A stretch of 64,000 bases of DNA from Chloranthus sessilifolius (lineage: Eukaryota; Streptophyta; Magnoliopsida; Chloranthales; Chloranthaceae): contig CM037590.1 of NCBI GenBank assembly GCA_021018995.1, forward strand, positions 101,991,097 through 102,055,096, read 5' to 3'. Positions 46,580-56,751 of this stretch are shown here, piece by piece. The translations under genes and the position numbers were made by a program. A model generated the notes under the pieces. It searched no databases, was not told the DNA's origin, and saw only the letters and a list, made by a program, of their open reading frames with translations. Position 1 is the stretch's first letter. Each line of letters starts with the position of its first letter.

Positions 46580-47759
46580 GAATCCAATGTAAACCACAAG
46601 CATGTTTGTGGATTTTCACAATACTTGTAATTCAATGAAAGTTTTGATCAGTGTGATAAAGGAACAAATTTTTATATACACATGACCTTGAAGATGTGTT
46701 TTGTGGAACTAAGAGCCACTTGATGTCATAAACTACCAAGAGAAATCAAAGAACCAAAGAACTTGAGAATCTGCAGACATTGGGCAAAACCGATTAATCG
46801 AATTTCAAATTGATTAATCGATTTGGAATTTTGATTAATCGATTTTGTTTGATTAGTCGACTGGCATGTGCCAGTGACTGGACATTTGGATAAGAGTTAG
46901 AACAGATACAGAATGAAATTTCGAATAATCAATTTTGGTTTCGATTAGTCGATTTAGGTTTTCAATTAATCGAACTGCATGATCGATTAATCGAACAAAC
47001 TGAGAATGTTAGAAGAATTTAGAGGAAATTACTGAAATTTTCGATTAATCGAGCAGTTTTCGATTAATCGATTTGCAATTTTGATTAATCGAACTGGGAA
47101 TTCGATTAATCGAATAACTTAAAGGAACTATGAAAATTCTAAGTCAAAGAAACGATTTCGATTAATCGATTTGAGATTTCGATTAATTGAACCATAGTTT
47201 GACTAATCAAATAACTTAAAGAATCCTGAAATTTTTGGAAGGGACTGCACGATTTCGATTAATTGAAGTGAATTTCGATTAATCGATTTTGAAATTTTGA
47301 TTAATCGAAATGGATTTCGATTAATCGACTGGCTAGCGCCAGTGAGCTCTAAAACTTGAATTTTTCAACGGATATGATTTCGATTAATCGAAATGTTTTT
47401 GATTAATCGATTTTGACCTTCGATTAATCGATTTTGGGAATCGATTAATAGATTTTGCGCGGCTTAACCTAGTTTTGAATCTTGATTAATCGATTCTGGA
47501 TTTCGATTAATCGAGCCGGGGCCTATATATTAAAAATTGGGGATTTCATTCCCCATTCGAATCATTTGAGCTTGGAGATTTTTGAGCGCTTCATCTTCTT
47601 CTTCTTCTCCGACCATCCGCGCCCTAGGGTTTGCATCTCCATGGTTTTTCGGCTCGTATTCAAATCATAACGCCTCTAAAACCCAGGTAAACCCTAATTT
47701 CGTACTTTTCCTTCAATTTGAGTTAGCTAAAAACCTAGATTTTTATCATTTCACCTAAA
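46580..47759 (+). promoter_or_regulatory. Internal palindrome array and TATA box before accessory ORF
   Basis: The region 46788-47515 contains about ten exact TCGATTAATCGA copies and about ten near-copies, the motif of the LTR array. It is followed by TATATATTAAAA at 47524-47535 and a 225-bp leader rich in ctt/tct before ATG 47760. It differs from the LTR in the spacers, so it is not a simple LTR duplication. The arrangement looks like a separate promoter for the accessory ORF. Confidence 0.6.
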
Positions 47760-49114
47760 ATGCCGCCTAAGGCGCGGTTGTCTTCGAAGAAGGCAACACC
47801 TAAGCTTCCGGTTCGGCGTAAGAACGCCGCGCCACCACCACCTACCCCATCGCCGGTGAGGACTCAATCACCGTCGGCATCGGAGACCACCTCCGATTCG
47901 ACGAGCGCATCTTTGCGCGAGTCTTCCCGCGAGTCCACTCCCATGGCGTCACCACCCACTAACGTGGTACAACCTAATGAGTGGTGGGCCGCGAAGACCT
48001 TTGAGGTCGAGTACCTCATCGACCCTACCCTTTTCACAAATCTCGATGTACCGGGCGAGACCCATGGGCTCGTAATTACCCTATATTGGTGAGGTTGTTT
48101 TACCAAGGGCTTGTGGACGGCCCGACGGATGACGTGATCAAGACCAGCATCGAGGGTCGAGACTACATGATCACACGTCGCCACATCCACGAGGTGCTTG
48201 AGTGCTACCTCGACTTCACACCGGAGACCACCCTATTCCCACCTTTTGAGGAGGACCCTCGATTTGAGGAGGTTATGACCCGCATGACCAACAACAAAAA
48301 GGGGTCGGGATCCTCCATAAAGAGGGTTGACCTTCCCCACTACATGTGGATGCTTGATTCGATGATCAAGTGTAACCTTTACCCGATGCGCCACGATACC
48401 GAGCACGTGGACCAAGTGCAACAAGCACTCTACGTGGCCTTCTGTGGCTGGTGGTTCGACGCCACCATGGTCATCCTAGAGGGGATGAGGTACATCAAGG
48501 GCAAATTGATGAAGGGCAACCTCCGGCCCAAGGAGAAGATGCCCTATGCTCGCCTCATCTTGAGCATGTTGGAGTGCTACTCCAATGATCCCTCTTACAT
48601 CATCTCGCCTCACGAGGTGAGGGCTACGGATTGCGTGATGACGTTCTCCAAGTCTTCATGGACCCGTAGCTACAACCTGCTCAAGCGGACCCTACCGGCT
48701 CCGGGTCCCGCTCCAGCCGCAGCAGCAGCAGTAGCACCACCGCCACCCCCACCACCACAGCAGGACCCACCCGTGGGTGGGGCACACCCAGCCGAGCCTT
48801 CAGTGGAGAGGGCCACCTCTCATACTACGGCCTCACCGACACCGCCAGCTCACTTCGTGCCCGCTACACCCACCTCATCATACCGCCGGCGCGCCGCTCC
48901 ATCCAGTCCTACCATTGAGGAGGAGTTGGATAGCATGGAGGCCAACAACGAGCGGATGAACCGGAGGATGGACTTCTTGATGTTCCACACCCTCCGCTAC
49001 ATTTACCCGACGGACTACCACCGCTACCTTGTTCAGGAGGAGGAGTGGACTGCAGGACGGACCGCCTTCCACAGAGGTCCCGTTTCCATCCCACCATCGC
49101 CACTACTGATGTGA
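47760..49114 (+). pseudogene. Tekay accessory ORF, plant transposon-protein-like
   Basis: The ATG at 47760 opens a basic N-terminus (MPPKARLSSKKATPKLPVRRK), then a Pro/Ser-rich part. A frameshift lies near 48075-48085, after which the frame reads LVRLFYQGLVDGPTDD. The domain continues with HYMWMLDSMIKCNLYP, ALYVAFCGWWFDATMVILEGM and MPYARLILSMLECY, aligning with the ORF at 6153-7076. A Pro/Ala tract and a short coiled-coil-like end (EEELDSMEANNERMNRRM) follow, to the stop at 49112. The original protein was about 450 residues. It is in sense, between integrase and the 3' LTR. The basic end suggests a nuclear protein. Function unknown. Confidence 0.7.
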
Positions 49115-49546
49115 CTCCTTCCACATCTACATCTGCTCCGCCGACAGAGACGCTCCAGCCACAACCGCCGCTACCTCCGCCTACTCACGGCCACGGTCCC
49201 ACCACAGATCCACAGCCAGCTCAGCCAGACCCACCAGCCCACAGCCTTTGACCACCAGCCTGGTGAGGGGACTGCATGAGTCTTGTATTCATTTTTGAGT
49301 TTTGATTGTATACCTGTAGCTTTGTTTCTGTACGCCAACTTATATGGCATTCTAAAAGTTTTCAATTATATATACAAATCAAATTATTGGTGTATATTCT
49401 TCATTTTCGTAACGTTTAATTTTATGCTCATATTCGTAATTACCTAGATGCATCTGAGTCAACTGGACCGCCTCACAAGAGAGTGTGGGGGGGGGGGAGA
49501 GACCCAGACCGACGCACTTTGGGTTATTTTCGGGGATGAAAATTCC
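49115..49546 (+). other. 3' noncoding region of Tekay
   Basis: The first 140 bp stay Pro/Thr-rich in another frame and may be the former ORF tail. A run of about eleven G lies at 49487-49497. Nothing else is recognised. Confidence 0.45.
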
Positions 49547-49560
49547 CAAGGTGGGGAGGA
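49547..49560 (+). other. Polypurine tract of Tekay element
   Basis: AGGTGGGGAGGA directly precedes the 3' LTR start TGTAATATCC. Confidence 0.8.
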
Positions 49561-52062
49561 TGTAATATCCTAAAAAATCACATTAAACAATGACCTCAGG
49601 ATCCGTGCCCGATTGGTCACAAGTTTGACCAATTAGGAGATCAAGGGTTAGCATAGAGTATGATGAACGAACGAGATGTGATGGTATGAGTGATTATGTG
49701 GTGTGTGATGTGAATGAGAAGTCGTATACACCTATCGCGGTACATGTGCTCAACACACAAGCGAAAGGAGAGATAAAAGGGTTTAATAACCCTAAAATCA
49801 ATTGTTTTGGTTGTTGAAGGAGAGTAAAGAAGCGAGAGAGAGAGAGGAGTAAAAGAGTTATTGCAGCTGATTGGAAGGGGGGGATTCAAGCGATAAAAGC
49901 CAGATTCAATACGGTTTGGATCCGTTAGAGCCAAAGCTGGAACCCTAGCCTTTCCAACCACTAGATCTAATCAAATTGAGAATTGATTGAGGTAAATTTC
50001 TTGTGAATTAAATACATAAGTTATGGGAGTTTAGTCGTAGTTAGGAATGGTTAAAATCATAGATTAAAGGCTTAGAAAAAGAAAGAAAATAAATGGAGAA
50101 AGATTTGGAAGAACAGCCCAAAAGGGGCTAAATCTGGCCATTTCGATTAATCAAAATTGAGTTTCGATTAATCGATTTTGGCCAAGAAGTTGAAAAGTCA
50201 GAGGACCCCGATCTCGATTAATCGAATTGAGTTTCGATTAATCGACTTTGAATTTTGATTAATCGATTTGGGTATCGATTAATCGACTGGGAACCTACAG
50301 TGGACTCCAGTGGAGAAAAGAATTTAGCTTGAGGAAACCGACTAATTGAAATGAGAATTCGATTAATCGATTTATAATTTCGATTAATCGATTTGGGATC
50401 GATTAATCGATTTTGGGAATTCGATTACTCGAATTGAGAATCGACTGGATAGAGCAGAGAATTTCGATTAATCGAATTGGGTTTCGATTAATCGAATGGG
50501 AATCTCGATTAATCGATTTGAGAATCGATTAATCGATATTGACTTTTGATTAATCGATTTTAGAAATCGATTAATCGACTGGGCCGGTTTATGTTGACTT
50601 CTGAGTTTGACTTTAAGATTCTTGGGGGGTCTTGGACCTCCTTTATTGCATCTTTAGTGATGTGTTTCACATGTTATGTGGTACCATAGGTGGTACGTGT
50701 GAGCTAGTGCACAAGGAGCCACGTGGGACCTTGATGCATTGATCAAATGAAGACTTGAGGTAGGGATCACCTTGAACATGTACTTTATTTTGCAAGAGCA
50801 TGTATGTAGTGATATAGATTTAAATTCAAACGTTTTATTGCTTAAAGAGTTTGTGAAAAAGTGTGTGTGTGTGACACCAATAAAAGTAATCACAATGAGC
50901 CATCCCCAGGGGATGAGGAAGTAAAGAGATAAGAGCATCAGGTGTGATGCAAGTGAATGGATACATCCCAGGGATGTATCCAATATTGAATCATGCTTGA
51001 TAGGGACTAACTGATATAAGATAGCACATTTACACTGTGAATAACTATATGTAAGGCACCGATATTTTTGTTATTTGAGGTTTGATAGGGTACCCCACCG
51101 ACGTGGCGGGATATCCACGACTAACACGGCAGGATATCCGTGACAGATACGGCGGTGAAACCATAGGCCAGTGCGGAGGCTTATCCGTACACAGTAAGCA
51201 CACCCCAGGGGTGTTGATTGAGACTAGTGAAACCCAGCCACCAATCCCTAGGGGAAAGGGGCTTGGGTACTATTTGTATTTCCAGGGAATACGTTAAAAC
51301 TGTCTATATAGATGACGATGATGGGTATCTCATCGGGGCTCGATGCTATATTTCTCGGGGATTACTTAAGTTGAAAGTTTAAGTTTTGCTTTAGGCCTTT
51401 TCAGCATCATTCATGAACAAATAAAAGACATGAGTAAACTACCAGTAAAATGTGATGCTTTTTAACTGTTTTCATCAGTAACTGCATAGACACATCATGC
51501 ATGGCATATCATGGAATATATGTGAGGAATAATTTATATGTTCAACTATGTTTTGTTCCCTATTGAGCTAGGATGTAGCTCACCCTATAGACTATACGTC
51601 GCAGGTCCACTACTAGCAGCTGTCGAGGCTTCAGGAGACGCTGACCCCGGTGAGTCGGACCTTGCAGCCGGAGACGAGTTGGAGCCACCTCCTAAGGACT
51701 TCTTCTAGAGGACTCTGTTGTGCCGCTTTGAGGTTTTTTTGGGAGATTTTGTACGGCTTGGTATGTCAAGCCTTGTTTGATTAAACACTATATATGTATA
51801 AACTTGTGATTTTTCTTTTGGGCGAACCATCTGGGATGATTAGCTATCATCGATGGTTCGGATCGGTTCTCCATTCATGCAGAGGCATGAGGGTAGAACT
51901 GTCTTTTGAGAAGTGCTTATATAGCGATCTAATTCCACAGTTCATTTACTATTTCAATTTTTGTGCTTGATATACCAATGTTCCATGCTTAGCTAAGGGG
52001 CACGATCAAGATGATCGTGCTGATGGCACAGGTTTCGGGGTGCCGAAATCTGGGCTGTCACA
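49561..52062 (+). repeat. 3' LTR of Tekay element
   Basis: A near-identical copy of the 5' LTR, with the palindrome array (about 50140-50578), the hairpin cluster and the same ends. Differences are scattered, many C to T or G to A. It is followed by the target duplication CAGAT at 52063-52067. Confidence 0.95.
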
Positions 52063-52065
52063 CAG

Positions 52066-53214
52066 ATCCTCCCTTGACCCGTACCTTGCATCTCCCTTCT
52101 GGGATCAGGCAACTGTAGGCCCCTCTCGCTTGTTCAATAATCGCCGCATCGTTTTCTTCTATAGAGCATGGGCAAGATTTTATTATCTGGGAGAGTGAGT
52201 GGTGCACCAGTTCCAAGGCTACTACTCCATATTTGTGGACCCTCCGGCAGACATTTGGAATCCCGTTGGCAGTATCGAGGAGCTCACAACGGCCTTTTTC
52301 AACAATGGGCTCCCTATCCATGCTCTCCATGTGCCCGAGGACTATCATCTTTGGTATGAGTGCCTGCCCCATCGGTTCCTCTTGCTGTGCTTTGTACCTA
52401 GAGCCAATTTTCTTACCTTTAGTGGCCCACTCGGTCAGGTAATTTATCTTGGCCTGGATTAGTTCCCTTTATGCTTTTATTCGGGTTTTGTCCCTTCTAA
52501 TCGGATCTTTATTTTGTTCACAGTTTGCTTCAGGGGATGATTCGGATGGTGAAGGTGAGCCAAGTGCGACTGATATGTCAGGGGTGGATCCCTCTGGTGC
52601 TAGTCCTTCTGGTGCGGGCCCCTCGGGTGAGGGCTCTTCAGGTGCTGATCCGTCGGGGACTTCTCATGCTAGTATCCCTGGTGGCGATATGCCCATGGCT
52701 TACGAGACCTTGCGACGCCTGGATGATAGCTTCCTTTTAGGCTTCTGCGCTGATGTAGATCGACAGGCACGACATTCCACTGAGGCGGCCCGTGTTCCTC
52801 CTCCTGAGGTGGTTCTAGGGGTAAGTCTTCTGATGACCCAATCTCTCTTCATTTCGGTTTCCTTCTGTACATTCTTTTAAGATTGTCCTGATAGCTGATA
52901 TTGTATCGTTCTGAACATAGGACTTCAACTCAACCATGGAGTATGCGGAGTATCATCATCACTTGGCAGAGCTTAGGGAGGTGGAGACGGTGAGTGCCTT
53001 GCTATTCTACTCCACTTCATTTATTCCATTACCCTTTTTCCCTCAACTGATCCTGACTCTTGATCTTGATCATGTCTCGCAGCTTGCCCATGCTAAGGAG
53101 TCATGCTCCTTGCTCAGTAGGATCTCGCAGGCGTGGTCTAGGGTGGGGGACATGCGGACTTTTCAGAGCTCTTCTCGTCATCGCAAGAAATCCAAGGGCG
53201 CAAGCAAGGAATAG
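52066..53214 (+). pseudogene. Plant-mobile-domain-like gene, exons after the Tekay insertion
   Basis: Four exons with consistent phase are visible: 52066-52438 (DPYLASPFWDQ, FYYLGE, VHQFQGYYSIFVDPP, HLWYECLPHRF), 52524-52820 (acidic, Ser/Gly/Pro repeats such as DPSGASPSGAGPSG), 52921-52989 (EYAEYHHHLAELREVET) and 53083-53214 (ends RKKSKGASKE). Introns have GT-AG ends (GTAATT/CACAG, GTAAGT/CATAG, GTGAGT/CGCAG). One TGA (52196-52198) breaks exon one of this set, where the family usually has Arg before VV-x-Q, so it looks like CGA to TGA. PMD assignment is tentative. Confidence 0.55.
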
Positions 53215-53579
53215 TTTTCTAGTTTTTGGCTTTGAAAAACTCACTACTCTTTTGGGATTTGATTTAGATTTTTTTAAACATGTTGGGGATGGTTGATGTG
53301 ATACTTCGGATTATTACTTTTGGGAAAATATTTCTGCTTTGATTTTATGCCATGATTTCTTTGTATTGGATCTGTTCCTCTGCAGGATGTGCTTGCCCAA
53401 AATGCTCAGAAAGGGACCTTTTGGGTTGTATGCTTTGATGTAGGATCAGTCCTGCACATGAATAAATAAAATAAATTCCCAATTGTTAAATGAAAAGAGG
53501 TGTGTTTAACAAAGAAAGAAAAGGAGTGTAAGTCCCCACCGCTAGGTCTCGATATGGCTAAAGAGGGGGACTTGTAGTG
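53215..53579 (+). other. 3' flank of PMD-like gene with PPT-like run
   Basis: Possible poly(A) signals lie near 53462 (AATAAATAAAATAAA). AAGAGGGGGA at 53561-53570 followed by CTTGTAGTG looks like a polypurine tract next to an LTR start, but no LTR can be outlined. Confidence 0.3.
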
Positions 53580-53865
53580 TGGCGCAACTTTTAGTTGCGC
53601 CAGGTTGAAATCTCAAGCAATTTGTGCTGGCACAACTAATAGTTGCGCCAGGCATAATGGGGACCAAAATGCACTGGCGCAACTAATAGTTGCGCCAGGT
53701 TTAACCTGGGGGGCAGTGGGTCCTTATATACCCGAGTTAGTCCAAAAATCATTTTTTTTTTGTTTTACTTGGCCTCTTTGGCTGGTTCCTTTTGCTCTTG
53801 CATTTCCAAGGCGGGTCCTTCACCATACATCGATTTTTATCTTCTCAAAAGATCCCTATACATTC
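53580..53865 (+). promoter_or_regulatory. Three 23-bp palindromes and TATA box
   Basis: Inverted repeats with arms TGGCGCAACT and AGTTGCGCCA around a 3-nt loop (TTT, AAT, AAT) lie at 53580-53602, 53628-53650 and 53675-53697, about 47 bp apart. The second has one mismatch. TATATA follows at 53725-53730, and the DUF7745-like ORF starts at 53866. This looks like a compact promoter with three binding sites. Confidence 0.6.
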
Positions 53866-55322
53866 ATGGACCTTCTTTCTAACCCTCCCTTATGTGGAGT
53901 GCTTAGAGCCAATTTACCCCCTTTGATGGGCTTAGGGCCCAAATTTTTAACGACCTAGTTCGAGAGCTTGAATGAGAGTGAGCTTGCCGACTTGGAGCAC
54001 CTTGGGCTATCTCGCCTTTCTTCCTTTCTAGAGGTTCCTCCACGGTGGGAACTCCTTTACGCTGCCGCTTCATTTTGGGATGTGAATTTCCATGTATTCC
54101 ATTTTAGGAAGCGGGAGCTAACTCGAACCCTCGAGGAGCTGTCCAAACTGTCTAGCCTAAAGCTTCACAAGGGTCTTGTACGAGTCATGCCTCGGCCAGG
54201 CTACTCCAAATCCATCCACCTTACCCTCGGTTTGAAGAAACTTGAGTATGAGAAAAGTCTCATTGGGGGCCCACAAGGTGTTCGCTAAAATTCCTCAAAG
54301 AACTTTTCGGTGACGAAAGCCTTCGAAGACTGCCGGCTAGGAATATTTTCAATGTGAAAGCTCTAGCACTCGGTCTCATTTATGAAATCCTCTTCTTTAC
54401 TAGAGGGGAGAGCTTCTTATTAGCAATTTGTGATATTTTGAGCGAGCTAGAGGCGGGCCGATCCATGATGCACTTGGTGTTTGCCGAGCTGTATCGATGG
54501 TGCCCTTTGTTGCTTCAGGTCTGGTTGGGTGAGCACCTTGCTGTTCTGGGGCCTGTACCTCGCTTTTATATTGCCCGAGGTGAGGTGGCTCAATGCTTTC
54601 TGGGTAGGTGCCACTTGCTTCCACAGGGCGATGTGTCTGCTCTGAAACTTTGGTTGACCAATGCCAAGCTGACATGGAGGCTTCCTTGGTTGGACCGGAC
54701 CTTCCCAAGAGTTCGCAGTAGAGACCATGAGGGCATTACCCTTCTAGGATTGACTGGCAGCACCTTCTACTTCTCATTCCGGGTATTATGTCAATTTGGC
54801 TGCCCTCAATAGGTGCCCTGTGAGGCCAAACCCCCTCTATGTGATTTGATCTTTTCTAGGGGGTCCTCTGGAGACATAGATCGGATTGCTGCTCTTTGGG
54901 AAATGCGTCAGTCGACACTGACGTGTGATATTGAGTAGGGAGATTTGGTTAGAACTTCTCCTGAGTGCGAGGCCTGGCTATTGACTGAGCGGCCTGTTGT
55001 CAATGGTTCAAATTTGACAGAGATTGTTGATACTTGAGGCCCCTGTCCAAAGAAGGAGATGGCACTCCGAGCCCGTATCGAGCTTCTTGTGGACGAGAAG
55101 AGGGTCCTGCAAGAACATTTGTCACAAGAAAAAATTAGGGCAGACACAGCAGAGAGCGAGGTCCTCCGTTTGGAGGGATCACTGAGCATCACTTTTGGAG
55201 CCGCCGACTCTTCTCGAAAGAGGTATAAGAGTCTGCATGGTTGCTGGCAGACTGAGCGAAATACCCGAGAAGATGACCTTCATGCTAAGATTAGCGCATT
55301 GAAGCGCGAGCTGGGCCGCTAA
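53866..55322 (+). pseudogene. DUF7745-like accessory gene
   Basis: From ATG 53866 the frame reads PPRWELLYAAASFWDVNFHV, then FRKRELTRTLEEL, the typical start of DUF7745-type proteins (W-D ... F-x-F-x-x-x-EL-x-x-T-x-EE). A frameshift at about 54287 leads to LALGLIYEILFF and LYRWCPLLLQVWLGEHL, then LGLTGSTFYFSFRVLCQFG. A C-terminal coiled coil (RARIELLVDEKRVLQEHL) ends at 55322. Stops are at about 53956, 54810, 54937 and 55035. The family is common in plant transposon surroundings and is of unknown function. It lies antisense and tail to tail with the Tat pol, so it may be that element's accessory ORF. The family call is from recalled pattern, not a search. Confidence 0.6.
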
Positions 55323-55416
55323 CTCCTTCCTACACACGTAACTTTTTGCACAGAGATAAGATACACAGAAAAGGGGCGTGAAAACTCCTTTACAGATGCA
55401 CACATTTTTTTTTTGT

Positions 55417-55454
<38 letters not shown>

Positions 55455-56750
55455 GTTTTTTCTATTTTTGTTTATACTTGTAAAAAGGAAAGCACGCTAG
55501 TCATCACACCGGCTATTTTTTGGGATATGGTGTATGTGGTGTAAAAGGTAGTTTACTATATACATCTACATAGACTTTTTGGTCGTTTTGCTTTGTGCAT
55601 ATATATATATATTTTGCGTGGCGCCTTAATCACCTTGTGAAACCTTGGGTCCTCTTTTGAGCATGGTCGAACCCCCACGTTTTTTACTGGTTGATTCTGA
55701 AAGAGTGTCAACAGTCCTACCAAGGCCGGAACGTTCATCCCCTTGGGATTGAGTTAAACCTTTCTCCTTACCTTGAGCGATATGTTTAACGGTACGGTTT
55801 CACAAAGACAATTCTGGTCGGGACCCGATTCGAACTAGCATGAGTGGCCCAGTCGGACAAGAGGGTACAAGAAGAGTAACAAAAGGGTTCCTCAAACATC
55901 AATCTTCTCAGTCAGTCCAAACCTTTCTTTTTCAATTTTTTCTCTTTTCTTTTCCTTTTTTTTTATCTCCCTTTTTTACCCGTGGCGCCCTTTCGGGTTT
56001 TCACCACGTCCATGGGTTTAGCTCTCTTACCCCAAGCGCCCTTTCGGGTTTTCACCTGGTCTGCACAAGCTCAATATTTTTACCCGTAATGCCTTTTCGG
56101 GTTTTCACCATGTCCATCTTACTTTGAGCTTGTATTTTTACTTTTATTTTATATATATATATACATATTTATTTCTTCCTCATTTCCCTTTTTTCAACAA
56201 CCACGACATAGACGTCGATTCCATCATAGCCAGCTGGATGGGGTTCTGGTGTCTTCTCACAACTCGGCTTGTGTTGACTTAACAAATATTATGACTGCTT
56301 GTAAACCTAAAAGAGGGCTTTCTTCAGAGTGTAGCTTGGCCATGGGTTAGGTTGGGATTTGAAGGTATGCTAGGCTAAAAGGGTTTCCTTGATACGGCTT
56401 CAGTTTTCTCAACATACTTTCTCCCTTGGGGGTTTTTACTGTACATGCCCCGTGATTCTTCTACACATTTTTTTATTCTTTTTGCTCAATTTCAGGCAAT
56501 CTCTTTTTGAGGTTTTACTTTTTTAATTTTTTTGGATTTTGATGGTAACTTTACTTCTCCTTTTTCTGTATATGTACACACATTTTTTTCTGGGGAAGGG
56601 GTTTATTGAAAGAAAGGCCTAGGCTCAAATGGGGTAGCAAAGGATATCATCATTTTTAGGGATGCTTTCTGGCTACTTTGTTTGGAATGATGGCCTATTT
56701 TGGGTGTTTCTTAAGCAGTCATGTATCTGTTTTACCAATACTTACCTTAT
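55323..56750. other. Spacer between DUF7745-like gene and Tat integrase
   Basis: No gene is seen. It contains a (TA)n run at 55422-55450, another short one near 55603, and three tandem copies of a 51-53 bp unit (55985, 56036, about 56089) sharing tttcgggttttcacc. Pyrimidine-rich runs occur at 55920-55980 and 56480-56600. Confidence 0.6.
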
Positions 56751-56751
56751 C

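Larger units (their letters stand above)
39033..52062 (+). mobile_element. Tekay-lineage chromovirus LTR retrotransposon with accessory ORF
   Basis: A 13.03-kb element with both LTRs (2509 and 2502 bp, nearly identical), flanked by the direct duplication CAGAT (39028-39032 and 52063-52067). It has a Met-initiator-type primer site, gag, protease, RT, RNase H, integrase with chromodomain-like tail, then an unusual 3-kb block with a palindrome array and an accessory ORF before the polypurine tract. Stops and frameshifts in gag, pol and the accessory ORF make it non-autonomous now. The similar LTRs suggest a fairly recent insertion. It lies in an intron, at the acceptor, of the PMD-like gene. Confidence 0.95.

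Noticed and set aside
49487..49497. G run as a G-quadruplex or second polypurine tract
   Set aside because: It is a single homopolymer, prone to sequencing error, with no LTR start after it.
53561..53580. Polypurine tract and LTR start (AAGAGGGGGA then TGTAGTG)
   Set aside because: No LTR end, primer site or second copy can be found, so I left it as a note only.
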